From assembly GCA_937959115.1 (NCBI GenBank), contig CALGAW010000017.1, forward strand, positions 1 to 64,000: a stretch of DNA of 64,000 nt, read 5' to 3'. Shown here one piece after another: positions 34,985 through 44,400 of the stretch. Both the position numbers and the translations under genes were made by a program. The DNA is from an uncultured Saprospiraceae bacterium (GTDB lineage: Bacteria; Bacteroidota; Bacteroidia; Chitinophagales; Saprospiraceae). How positions within the stretch are numbered: position 1 is the stretch's first letter; each line of letters opens with the position of its first letter. The notes under the pieces were generated by a model. The model saw only the letters and a list, made by a program, of their open reading frames with translations, did not search any database and was not told where the DNA came from.

Positions 34985-35142
34985 TTTTCTAAGTTTTAAT
35001 CGTAAAAAAATATAACACCAGCTTCTATTCGAGCAATATTGATAGAAAACCGTGTTTTAGCAGATTAAAACAATGGTTTTAGTAGTTAGAAAACTAAATT
35101 AGAAAATCTCAACCATAAAATTACATTTTTTTTAATCTTGAT

Positions 35143-35328
35143 TCAGTTACCAGCCATTTCAAAACTGTCTAATCCAATATTTTTGGCTAAAATCGATATT
35201 TCTGAAAGATAACTTCCTTGACAAACATCAATTTGACCCGCTGTGTAATCAATTATAAATTCATTGTTATTGATTTGAGCATTGGATTGAATTACAATAG
35301 TTGCATTCAACAATACCAAGAAAGACAC
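35143..35328 (-). pseudogene. N-terminal remnant of a third giant surface gene
   Basis: The 61-residue frame (signal-like stretch, then NAQINNNEFIIDYTAGQIDV and LAKNIGLDSFEM) is clearly homologous to residues about 20-65 of the two giant proteins upstream (AQINNTEF, YTPEQIDVCQ, LAKDIGLSDFE). It then stops abruptly in unrelated sequence, and the start is degraded: no ATG, and a TTG AAA CAT reading just upstream is out of frame by one base. It sits directly beyond the end of the second giant, so the tandem array probably once had three members and lost nearly all of one by deletion. Confidence 0.75.
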
Positions 35329-35352
35329 AAAAATGTTTCAATAGACAGAATT

Positions 35353-35385
35353 AACAGGTCACCATTCTGAGGTGACCTGTTTTTA
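35353..35385. terminator. Perfect 11-bp hairpin, terminator between giant D and the remnant
   Basis: AACAGGTCACC pairs with GGTGACCTGTT around a 7-base loop (35364-35370). On the plus strand it is followed by TTTTATT; on the minus strand the T-tract is weak. Its place just after the giant gene's stop suggests it ends that minus-strand transcript. Confidence 0.6.
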
Positions 35386-35400
35386 TTAGCTTAGATAGAA

Positions 35401-38400
35401 CTACTTAAAATAGACCAAACGTTCAGAATCAGTGTTATTGGTCAATTTACATTCACCTCCACTTGTCGGAACAATTGTGGCAGTGATGGTTGTTTGTCCA
35501 TCAGTTGCTTGTGGATCATAAATCGCCTCAAATCCGAAGGAAGCTCTCAATCCAGCAGGGATAACACCTCCGGGCCCGTTATAGGTCCAAGTATGAACAA
35601 ATCCATTATTCCCAAGGTAATTCCAAAAAGTATTGTTTACCTGCACCAGAGCAGCATTTGAAAGTGAGATATCCCAAACAAATACAAAACGAGGATCTGA
35701 AGGAATCCGAACGATAATAACACCTCCGTCCGTATCCACATCATTGACTTCAACCACTTCCACAGCAACAGCGACACCAGAAACACCAGCAATATTACCA
35801 GGAAGTATCGTCATAATTGGTGATAGATCAGGGCAAAGGTTTGAACAACCACTTTGATCGGCTGTTACAGGCAAAGTGATGCTACCAACTAGGAAGTCAC
35901 ATTCATTTTTAGGATCGGTACCGTCTGTGCACTCGTTTGCATTTGCGACACCATCACCATCACAGTCAATTGTTCCAAGCGGGTTACTTGGGTCTGCTGA
36001 CAGAACAGCACATACATCTAGCGCACAAGGATCACAGTTTTCTGTTTCAATTAAAACGTAAACGATAGCTGTGCAACCAGCATCATCGGTAATAGTTGCT
36101 TCATAATTTCCTGCGGAAAGGTTTGCAATTGTAGCAGTCGTCTGCCCACCAGCTGAGGCTCCCCATTGGTAGGAATAGCCAGGAGAACCACCTGCCGCAT
36201 TTAGAGCAATCGAGCCATCAGAAAATCCGACACACGAAACATCCATTGAATTTACAAACACTTTGAGTTGAGGAGGTTCGTTGATTGTTACAGCACATTG
36301 CGATAAACAACCTTGACTATCCGTAATGGTAAGATCGTAGGTGCCAGCTCCAAGGCCTACAGCGGTTTGAGTCGTTTGATTGAATGCACCGCCATCCCAC
36401 AAGTACGAATAGCCGGGTGTGCCGCCAGTTGTCGTTGCTGAGGCGGATCCATTGTAACTACCAAAACAAGTAGCGTTCACCACATTCATATTACATCCTA
36501 AAACGGCAGGTTCAAGAATGGTTGTAGAGGACGTTTTCAAACAACCATTGGCATCTGTTACCGAAACAACATAGGTTCCGTTTCCTATTCCTGAAATACT
36601 TGATGTAGTAGCGCCTGTGCTCCACGTATAATTGTAACCTGATGTGCCACCACTGGAAGCTGCGCTTATTGTACCATCTGTATATCCGTTACAGCTCAGG
36701 TCTGTCTGAGTGAATGAAATATTAATGTCAGCCGGGCTACTAACATAAGCAGAACTAGTAGAGACGCATCCTTTAGCATCTGTGATAACAACTGTGTAAG
36801 TTCCTTCTGAAACACCAGTAACAGTGCTAGTGTTTGCTCCATTATTCCAAAAATAGCTATAAGGAGCTGTTCCCCCATTTGCGACAACAGTTGCACTACC
36901 ATCATTGCTTCCGAAGCAACTGACAGCTGCACTCATAGAACCAACGGATGACAATGGGAAATCAATGTCTAGAATACCTGTACCAAATCCAGTTTGAGCG
37001 CTAATGCTATTGCAAAAGGTGCTTCCACAAGCAATATTATTCAATTCCGTTGTATTTAGAATTACGATTGAATCTCCGTAAACAAACATTGAATCAGCCG
37101 AAACTTCGAAGCTAAAGTCGAGGATATCACCGCTGTTCATTCCACTAGGGATTGCCATGACCAACACCTCTTGTCCATTAATTGTAGATACAGTATAAGT
37201 TGGACAAAAGACACCAGCTGTAGGGACACAATTGAAGGTTCCGGTATCGAAGGAAACACCAGAAGGAAGGTATAAGAAGGAAGAATCTGCCCCACTTGTT
37301 GCCCCTCCAGTAATGAAGATTTGAACATCTACATTTGACGATGTATTACAAACGGTACTTAACGCATTTGTCGTAATTGAAACATTAGCATCATAAAGAT
37401 CCAGTGCTTGGGGAATTTCTAGATTATCCGAGATCAAAATTGATTGATCTCCGATAGCTGGGACACCGCAAGGTTGATTAGCTCCTACCTGAAATCTAAG
37501 GGAAGAACCAGAAACAAAATCACAATCAGTAATCAATTCAATTGTAACGAGCACTTTTCTATCATTGGGGTCTGTAGCTGTTATCGTTCCATTTATTCCA
37601 GGATTTGCCGTTATTAGGGAATGATCATTCAAGTCATACATTAGGGATGTTTGACTAACAGTTGGGCTTAACACTTCAATATTACCTGATCCTGCTGGAT
37701 ATTCAAAAGACGTGCTATTAACAGTGAAACCAGGTGCGTTGTTAAACAATATTGAAAAAGTTGGGTCCACAATATCTGCCAGCTGAGCGCTATTTATTTC
37801 AAGCTCGTACGTTAGCAATGAGCACAGACTGATGATATTCGGTTGATCTAGTATACTCATTTGTACTTGGGAAGGCTGAGGCGTAATGGTTAAGGTTTCA
37901 ACGATATAGCAAGTTGTATCGTCATCTGCCAAACTCGCAGGATATTCTGTACAATCCCAATTATGGCCTACCTCTATTGTTTGAACACCACAATCTGAAT
38001 AGTTAGCATTGATTCTAATTGTTTTACATTCAATATTATTGATCGCTCCAATCTGTACAAATATTCCGTCCGTTCCCAATAAATAAGGAAGCGTTGTTTC
38101 TACTCCATTCAGAACTTCTGTAATCGATGTCACACTTACGTTCGGATTATTTTCAATATTCAACCAGTTGTAATCTACATCCGCAAACGAAGTTGTATTA
38201 CAAACTTCCATATCCCATGAAACTTCCTCTCGAACGCCACTTTGATTCGGATTATTTGCTTGTAAACTAAATTGGGGTGCGAAATAATCTAATTTAGTTC
38301 CGTTATTTCCCGATATCACTGGTTCATGAACAGAAGAGTTAGGATGATAAAAATATCGAGTTCCATGAAATTCATGAAAAATAGCCATGTTTTCGGGTTG

Positions 38401-41316
38401 AGAACAAGTTGCGACAAAACCAGCATCAATTCTTGCCCAATTTGTAGTGATTTTATCATTATCTAACCAACCAGGAGGTGGATAAATCCATAAATCATTC
38501 CCATCGAATCGATAAGAAGTAATATCATTAATTTGCCCCATTATAACGTTTCTAATGTGCAGCGTGCCTGTAAAAGTTAGTGTCGGAGGTATTTCAATTT
38601 TAAATGAATCTAACCTATAAGAAGGACGATATTCATTGGGATAAACATCCGCACTCGATGAAATTTGCGCGAAATAAAAGGGGGCTATAATTTCTTCACA
38701 ACCAAAGAAATCCAAATTAACATTATTAGCAACTCTTAATTGTACTTTTTCAAAAGTAGCTCTATCACTATATACATCACAAACGATGGGATCTCCTGCT
38801 GGGTCTAATGTGTAAAAAGATCCAGTAAAGTTCGTCAACTGATATTGTGTAATTTCATTAAAATCATCTGCCACAACAAAATTTGCAGAAATTTTAATGC
38901 TATCATTTGAATAGATACCTGGTGCACTCAAGTCACCGCCGTACAAGTATGTTGAGTTAACCATTCCATTAAACGAACTTAGATCAAACGTTAGACTAAA
39001 ATTGTTCGCACTTTCAGTCATTGGAGTTGGAAGATTTGAAATTGGGAAGGTATAGTTGGTTCCAGAAGAGATATCAAAAATTTCAATTTCTGCATCTATT
39101 AACTGAATCTGATCAATTCCGCTTGCCGTATTTGAATAAGTCATCTTAAAAAAGAGGTCAGTTACAGCAGTATCAGACATTACCGCTCCACTACAAACGT
39201 TCATAGTATCATGTGGTAAATAGTAATCCAAATTATAGCCAGGATCATCCAAGTTGACATGAGTTGTCATTGTCGCATCCGTCCAGCCAGCTGTTGCTCT
39301 TTTTGCATCAAACCCTTTTGTTACAGGACCTGTGCATGGCAGTGGGCAATGTGTTCTGACAATCAATTCATAGCAATGGATATCTTCTGTCCAACAAACA
39401 TTCCCATTATCGTCTGAACATGTATAATTGGAGGTGACAGGGATAACAACTGAGCCTCCTAGACTAGTTGCACAATCAAACTGCAATTGAATGGGGAAGT
39501 TAGTAAAAGTATACCGATCTACCTCGTAGATCACTTGGTTCCCTACTTGAACGATTGAAGGATTGAGATTGGCATGAGCAGGGTTTGTTTGTGGGTTTGG
39601 ACCTAATGAAACGCCTGGTGGCAAATCAATTGTTACTGTCCAATCTGAAGAAGCACTATTCATAGCTGCTTGTCCATTACAAAGTGGACTATTCGCACCA
39701 TATGAACCAAAGCTGGGAAGAAAGTCTACGGTAAAGGTATCTCCATCTGCAATGTCAAGAGGACCAGAAAATTCAGAAATAATAAATCGATGTTTCATGA
39801 TTGCAGAGTAATTCAAGTCTACCCTTCTAGGTGCTGAAGGTGCACCACATTGGTTTTCCCAGTTGACATCAAAGAAGTTATGATACCAGCCAATGTAGTT
39901 TCGAGATGGGTCTGCTGTACAAGCAAAGGTTCTTGGTTTAATCCAATAATCGAAACTAACAATTATAGAATCTCCAGTAGCTAGATCATCAAAAAAACCA
40001 TCGCCATCAATATCTTTTAACCCGCCAGAACCATCAGGGTCAGAAGTATAAAAATCTGGCGCGATGAAAGAGGCTGCTCCCCAAGAAACATTTGAACTAT
40101 ATAAACTCGAATCAACAACAGGAATACCATTTAGCTTAAAATTTCCCCAAAACCTAGTGTTATATTGAATTGATCCCCAAGTGGTACTATTTGTTGGAGT
40201 CGAAATTGGAGTATTATTACTACCTAATCCAAAAATGATGGCTAGGTCAGTTGCAATCGCTCCTCCTGGAGGAGTCGTCTCAATTCCTTGGTTGGTTATG
40301 AGTATTTTGTAGTTAATTGTATCACATAACTCCAACCTTGGATTAGACAATACAGTAATTTTGACATCTGGGACCCCATTCGTAATATTTACAACTCCAT
40401 TCTGGGGAACTGCTGCTAGACAAATGTCATTGTTACATCCCCAATTAGAATGATGAAAACTTGAAGCATTACATCCTCCAACCGTAAAGGTTTCAACGAA
40501 TAACATTTCCTCTCCATTGTCAAAACATCCATTTGCATTACCAACTGTGTTAAATGGAGTTGCAGCCATATCGATAAGGTAAAACATAGTATCAGCAGTA
40601 CCTGAACCGTTTGGAAGAATACTAGAAGGAGATAAAAGTGCTCCATCAAAGTAAAACTTATAATTGATCAATTCCCTGCTTACCACGACATAATGTTCAT
40701 ATGTTGATAAACAACCAAATCCACCTTGTCGTACAATCACATCACGAGTTTCAAAGGTCCCTACGGTAGAAAAGACGGGTGCTACAGGCAAAATACTGAG
40801 TACTCCATAATTGACTTGATAAGAGTTTATAGCAGGATCAGTGTCCATATCTGTTTTTGAAACACCACCGTCTTTGTAACGAATAAAGACTTCTTCTTTA
40901 AATGTTCCAGCGTTAAGACTATGGTCAACTGCATCACAATTACCAGATCTGGTGATGGTTATAGCAACCTCATCACCCGCGCCCCAAGAATTTCCATTAG
41001 AAATACTAAATACAGGATTCGAAAGATCAGAAATGTTCAACTCGGTTACCATATAGCCTGTAGGTGCAGCAGTAACAGTAATACTACCTGATTCATAAAG
41101 TACTCCAGGCGGTAATCCAATGGTAATTTCAAAATCGCTTAATCCGATATCCTTTGCCAGAATTGTAATTTCTGAATTAGAAGTAGTTTGGCAAACGTCA
41201 ATTTGCTCTGGCGTGTAATTAATCTGAAACTCAGTGTTATTAATCTGAGCCGAAGCCTCAATCGATATAATGAAGAGGATAATTACAATAAAATTACTAG
41301 TAAAAGTAGTTTTCAT
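35401..41316 (-). CDS. Giant SprB-repeat surface protein D with shared C-terminal module
   Basis: The protein has 1971 residues. Signal peptide ends near IEASAQ. An N-terminal domain (INNTEFQINYTPEQIDVCQ, about 24-160) is followed by roughly 1300 residues of beta-rich, Asn/Thr/Ser-rich sequence with DUF11-like character (VTIDLPPGVSLGPNPQT, RYTFTNFPIQLQFDC) and scattered Cys pairs. About four SprB repeats follow (about 1464-1759; GGTAPYSYFWNNG, GGTSGYNYTWSTG, GGTPGYSYLWDGG and GGSPGYSYQWGAS). The end carries the Cys-rich linker, a type-3-like loop (DCDGDGVANANECTDGTDP, about 1784-1802) and the shared C-terminal domain (about 1811-1971) ending NNTDSERLVYFK. It is collinear with E along its whole length. 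Expected to be exported and cell-surface; no T9SS A or B tail is recognised and no partner gene is adjacent. Confidence 0.87.
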   Translation of the reverse strand: MKTTFTSNFIVIILFIISIEASAQINNTEFQINYTPEQIDVCQTTSNSEITILAKDIGLSDFEITIGLPPGVLYESGSITVTAAPTGYMVTELNISDLSNPVFSISNGNSWGAGDEVAITITRSGNCDAVDHSLNAGTFKEEVFIRYKDGGVSKTDMDTDPAINSYQVNYGVLSILPVAPVFSTVGTFETRDVIVRQGGFGCLSTYEHYVVVSRELINYKFYFDGALLSPSSILPNGSGTADTMFYLIDMAATPFNTVGNANGCFDNGEEMLFVETFTVGGCNASSFHHSNWGCNNDICLAAVPQNGVVNITNGVPDVKITVLSNPRLELCDTINYKILITNQGIETTPPGGAIATDLAIIFGLGSNNTPISTPTNSTTWGSIQYNTRFWGNFKLNGIPVVDSSLYSSNVSWGAASFIAPDFYTSDPDGSGGLKDIDGDGFFDDLATGDSIIVSFDYWIKPRTFACTADPSRNYIGWYHNFFDVNWENQCGAPSAPRRVDLNYSAIMKHRFIISEFSGPLDIADGDTFTVDFLPSFGSYGANSPLCNGQAAMNSASSDWTVTIDLPPGVSLGPNPQTNPAHANLNPSIVQVGNQVIYEVDRYTFTNFPIQLQFDCATSLGGSVVIPVTSNYTCSDDNGNVCWTEDIHCYELIVRTHCPLPCTGPVTKGFDAKRATAGWTDATMTTHVNLDDPGYNLDYYLPHDTMNVCSGAVMSDTAVTDLFFKMTYSNTASGIDQIQLIDAEIEIFDISSGTNYTFPISNLPTPMTESANNFSLTFDLSSFNGMVNSTYLYGGDLSAPGIYSNDSIKISANFVVADDFNEITQYQLTNFTGSFYTLDPAGDPIVCDVYSDRATFEKVQLRVANNVNLDFFGCEEIIAPFYFAQISSSADVYPNEYRPSYRLDSFKIEIPPTLTFTGTLHIRNVIMGQINDITSYRFDGNDLWIYPPPGWLDNDKITTNWARIDAGFVATCSQPENMAIFHEFHGTRYFYHPNSSVHEPVISGNNGTKLDYFAPQFSLQANNPNQSGVREEVSWDMEVCNTTSFADVDYNWLNIENNPNVSVTSITEVLNGVETTLPYLLGTDGIFVQIGAINNIECKTIRINANYSDCGVQTIEVGHNWDCTEYPASLADDDTTCYIVETLTITPQPSQVQMSILDQPNIISLCSLLTYELEINSAQLADIVDPTFSILFNNAPGFTVNSTSFEYPAGSGNIEVLSPTVSQTSLMYDLNDHSLITANPGINGTITATDPNDRKVLVTIELITDCDFVSGSSLRFQVGANQPCGVPAIGDQSILISDNLEIPQALDLYDANVSITTNALSTVCNTSSNVDVQIFITGGATSGADSSFLYLPSGVSFDTGTFNCVPTAGVFCPTYTVSTINGQEVLVMAIPSGMNSGDILDFSFEVSADSMFVYGDSIVILNTTELNNIACGSTFCNSISAQTGFGTGILDIDFPLSSVGSMSAAVSCFGSNDGSATVVANGGTAPYSYFWNNGANTSTVTGVSEGTYTVVITDAKGCVSTSSAYVSSPADINISFTQTDLSCNGYTDGTISAASSGGTSGYNYTWSTGATTSSISGIGNGTYVVSVTDANGCLKTSSTTILEPAVLGCNMNVVNATCFGSYNGSASATTTGGTPGYSYLWDGGAFNQTTQTAVGLGAGTYDLTITDSQGCLSQCAVTINEPPQLKVFVNSMDVSCVGFSDGSIALNAAGGSPGYSYQWGASAGGQTTATIANLSAGNYEATITDDAGCTAIVYVLIETENCDPCALDVCAVLSADPSNPLGTIDCDGDGVANANECTDGTDPKNECDFLVGSITLPVTADQSGCSNLCPDLSPIMTILPGNIAGVSGVAVAVEVVEVNDVDTDGGVIIVRIPSDPRFVFVWDISLSNAALVQVNNTFWNYLGNNGFVHTWTYNGPGGVIPAGLRASFGFEAIYDPQATDGQTTITATIVPTSGGECKLTNNTDSERLVYFK

Positions 41317-41387
41317 AAAAAAAGTTTGTCGTTCATAATAGATAAATTGATAAAATCATAACTCGTTAGAAATGAAGGAAAGTTATG

Positions 41388-41414
41388 ATAGGCCATCTAT
41401 AAAAGATGACCTAT
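41388..41414. other. Hairpin in the D-E intergenic gap
   Basis: ATAGGCCATCT (41388-41398) pairs with AGATGACCTAT (41404-41414) with one G-T pair and a 5-base loop, shortly after the stop of giant E. No T-run follows on the minus strand, so it may be a processing or weak attenuation hairpin rather than a full terminator. Confidence 0.45.
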
Positions 41415-41420
41415 ACTTTA

Positions 41421-44400
41421 TTACTTAAAATACACCAATCGTTCAGAATCAGTGTTATTGGTTATTTCACATTCGCCGCCACCAAATGGTAAGACGGTAG
41501 CAGTAAGAGTCGTCTGTCCATCAGTCGATTGGGGATCATAAAATGACTGAAAACCCAATGCAGATCTTTTTTCTCCTTTAATCACCAATCCTGGACCGTT
41601 GTAAGTCCAAGTATGAACGAATCCATTGTCTCCAAGATAATTCCATTCGGGGTTCTGAACTGGAACTAAAGCCGCTTGAGTCAATCCGATATCCCAAACA
41701 AAAACAAGTCTTGGATCTGAAGGCATACGAACAATTATAACTGAGCCATCGGTGTCTACACTATCCAATTCAACGACTTCTATTGCGACTTCCACAGCTG
41801 ACATCCCAGCAATATTGCCAGGTAGGATTGTCATAACAGGAGATAGATCAGGACATAAGTTTTCACAGTCACTCTGATCTGCAGTCACTGGCCCAGTAAT
41901 GCTTGTATCTTCAAAGTCACAAGGATCAAGAGGATCTGTGCCGTCTGTACACTCATCTTCGTTTGTCACACCATCGCCATCACAATCAAGTGAAGAAAGT
42001 GGGTGATTTGGACTTGAGCCAATCACTGCACAAATGTCTAGGGTACAAGGATCACAATTTTCAGTCTCAACTAAAATATAGACAATTGAAAAACAGCCTA
42101 AATTGTCTGTGACTGTTACCTCGTAAGTACCCGCTGCCAGTCCTGAAATGCTTGGGACTGTTTGGCTACCAGCAGCCATATCCCACTGATAAGTATACCC
42201 TGGTGATCCCCCATTTGCATTCAATGTAATGGAGCCATCAGACAATCCTATACAAGAAACATCTTTAGAGTTAACAAAGACTTTCAGCTTAGTCGGTTCA
42301 TTGATCGTAACGGCGCATTGGGTTAGGCATCCACGGTCGTCTGTTATCGTTAAATCGTAGGTACCCGCTCCTAATCCTACAGCAGTTTGAGTTGTTTGAT
42401 TAAAGGCATTACTATCCCAAAGATAAGCATAAGTCGGTGTCCCTCCTGTTGTAGCAGCGGTAGCAAAACCGTCTTTATAACCATTGCAAGTCGCATCTGT
42501 TACAGTCATATTACAACTAAGAACTGCTGGTTCAGTGATGGTAGTTGACTCAACACTTACACAGCCATTCGCGTCGGTCACAGAAACGGTGTATGTGCCA
42601 GTACCAAGACCTGAAATCCCTTGTGTTGTAGCACCTGAGCTCCACTCATAGGAGTAACCGGGTATACCGCCACCCGTTACAGCGTTAATTACCCCATCAC
42701 TAAATCCATTACAACTTAAGTCTGACTGGTTTAGTGTGACATCAACAACTGAAGGACTTGCGACATAAATAGAATCAACAGCAATACATCCTTTAGAATC
42801 GGTGATGGTAACCATATAATTTCCTACGCCTAACCCCGTTGCAATTCCTAGGACTGAGCCATCACTCCACTGATAGCTATAAGGCATCGTTCCTCCTGAT
42901 GCATTAGCTGTGGCAGTTCCATTGCTTTCACCAAAACAAATGACTGCAGTACTTGCCGATGCTGAAGCGACTAATACCTGATCAATCTCAATTACAGATG
43001 TTCCGTATCCGGTTTGTGCACTGATGCTACTACAAAGACTACTACCACAAGCGATGTTATTCAACTCAGTCGTATTGACGATTTCTAGGGAATCTCCTTG
43101 AGAAAAGACTGTTAAATCTGCTGTAACTTCAAAGCTAAAATCAAGAAGGTCTCCTGAATTCATACCAGGTGGAATCACCATTACAAGGACCTCTTGGCCA
43201 TTTATTGTCGTAACGGAGTAAGTAGGACAGAAAACGCCTGCTGATGGTGTACAGTTAAATGTTCCAGAATCAAATGAAGTCCCAGCAGGTAATGTTAAGA
43301 AAGAAGAGTCTGAGCCTGCAGTGTTCCCTCCTGTGATAAAGATTTGCACATCTACTAGAGCAGAAGAGTTACAAACTGTTCCTAATGGATTAGTGGAAAT
43401 GGCAACATTCGCATCGTATAAGTTCTGTGCTTGAGGCAGCTCCAAATTGTCTGATATCAATACGATTTGATCACCGATGGCAGGTTCTCCACATGGCTGA
43501 TTACCGCCGACTTGAAACTTGAGTGTAGAGCCTGAAATAAAATCACAATCTGTAATCATTTCAATAGAGATCAATACTTTTCTGTCATTTGGATCTGTAG
43601 CCGTAATTGTACCGTTTATACCGCTATTGGCCAGGATGGCACTATGATCATTCAAATCAAAAGAAAGTGAAGTTGGACTAACTGTTGGATTCAGCGTTTC
43701 TATGTTGCCCGAACCAGCTGGATACTCGAAGGAGACGCTATTGACAGTTATGCCTGGCGCGTTATTGAATATTATAGAGAAACTAGGGTCCACAATATCT
43801 GCTAGCTGTGCACTGTTAATCTCTAAATCATACGTTAGCAAAGAACAGAGACCAATGATATTTGGCTGATCCGTAATACTCAATTGTACTTGTGCTGGCT
43901 GTGGAGTGATTGTCAGTGTTTCAATCAAATAACAGCTTGGATCATCTGCAGCAAGACTTTGTGGATAAGCATTGCAATCCCAGTTATGACCGACATCAAT
44001 CGTTTGATTGCCACAATCTGAGTATTTAGCCGAAATTCTAACCGTTCGACATTCCACATTATTAATCGCCCCTATTTGAACATAAATCCCATCTACACTT
44101 ACCAAATAAGGTAACGTAGATTCAACACCATTCACAACCTCTGAAACCGCGGTAATAAGGACATTGGGGTTGTTCTCAATGCTTAACCAGTTGTAGTCCA
44201 CATTAGCAAAAGAAGTGGTATTGCATACGTCTATATCCCAAGACACTTCCTCCTTGACACCACTTTGAACAGGGTTGTTTGCTTGTATACTGAATTCAGG
44301 AGCAGAATAGGTAATTGTGTTGACGACATAGCTGCTTACAAAGCTTTTATGAACTGCGGGGTTAGGATGATAATAGTACTCCGTCCCATGCCACTCGTAG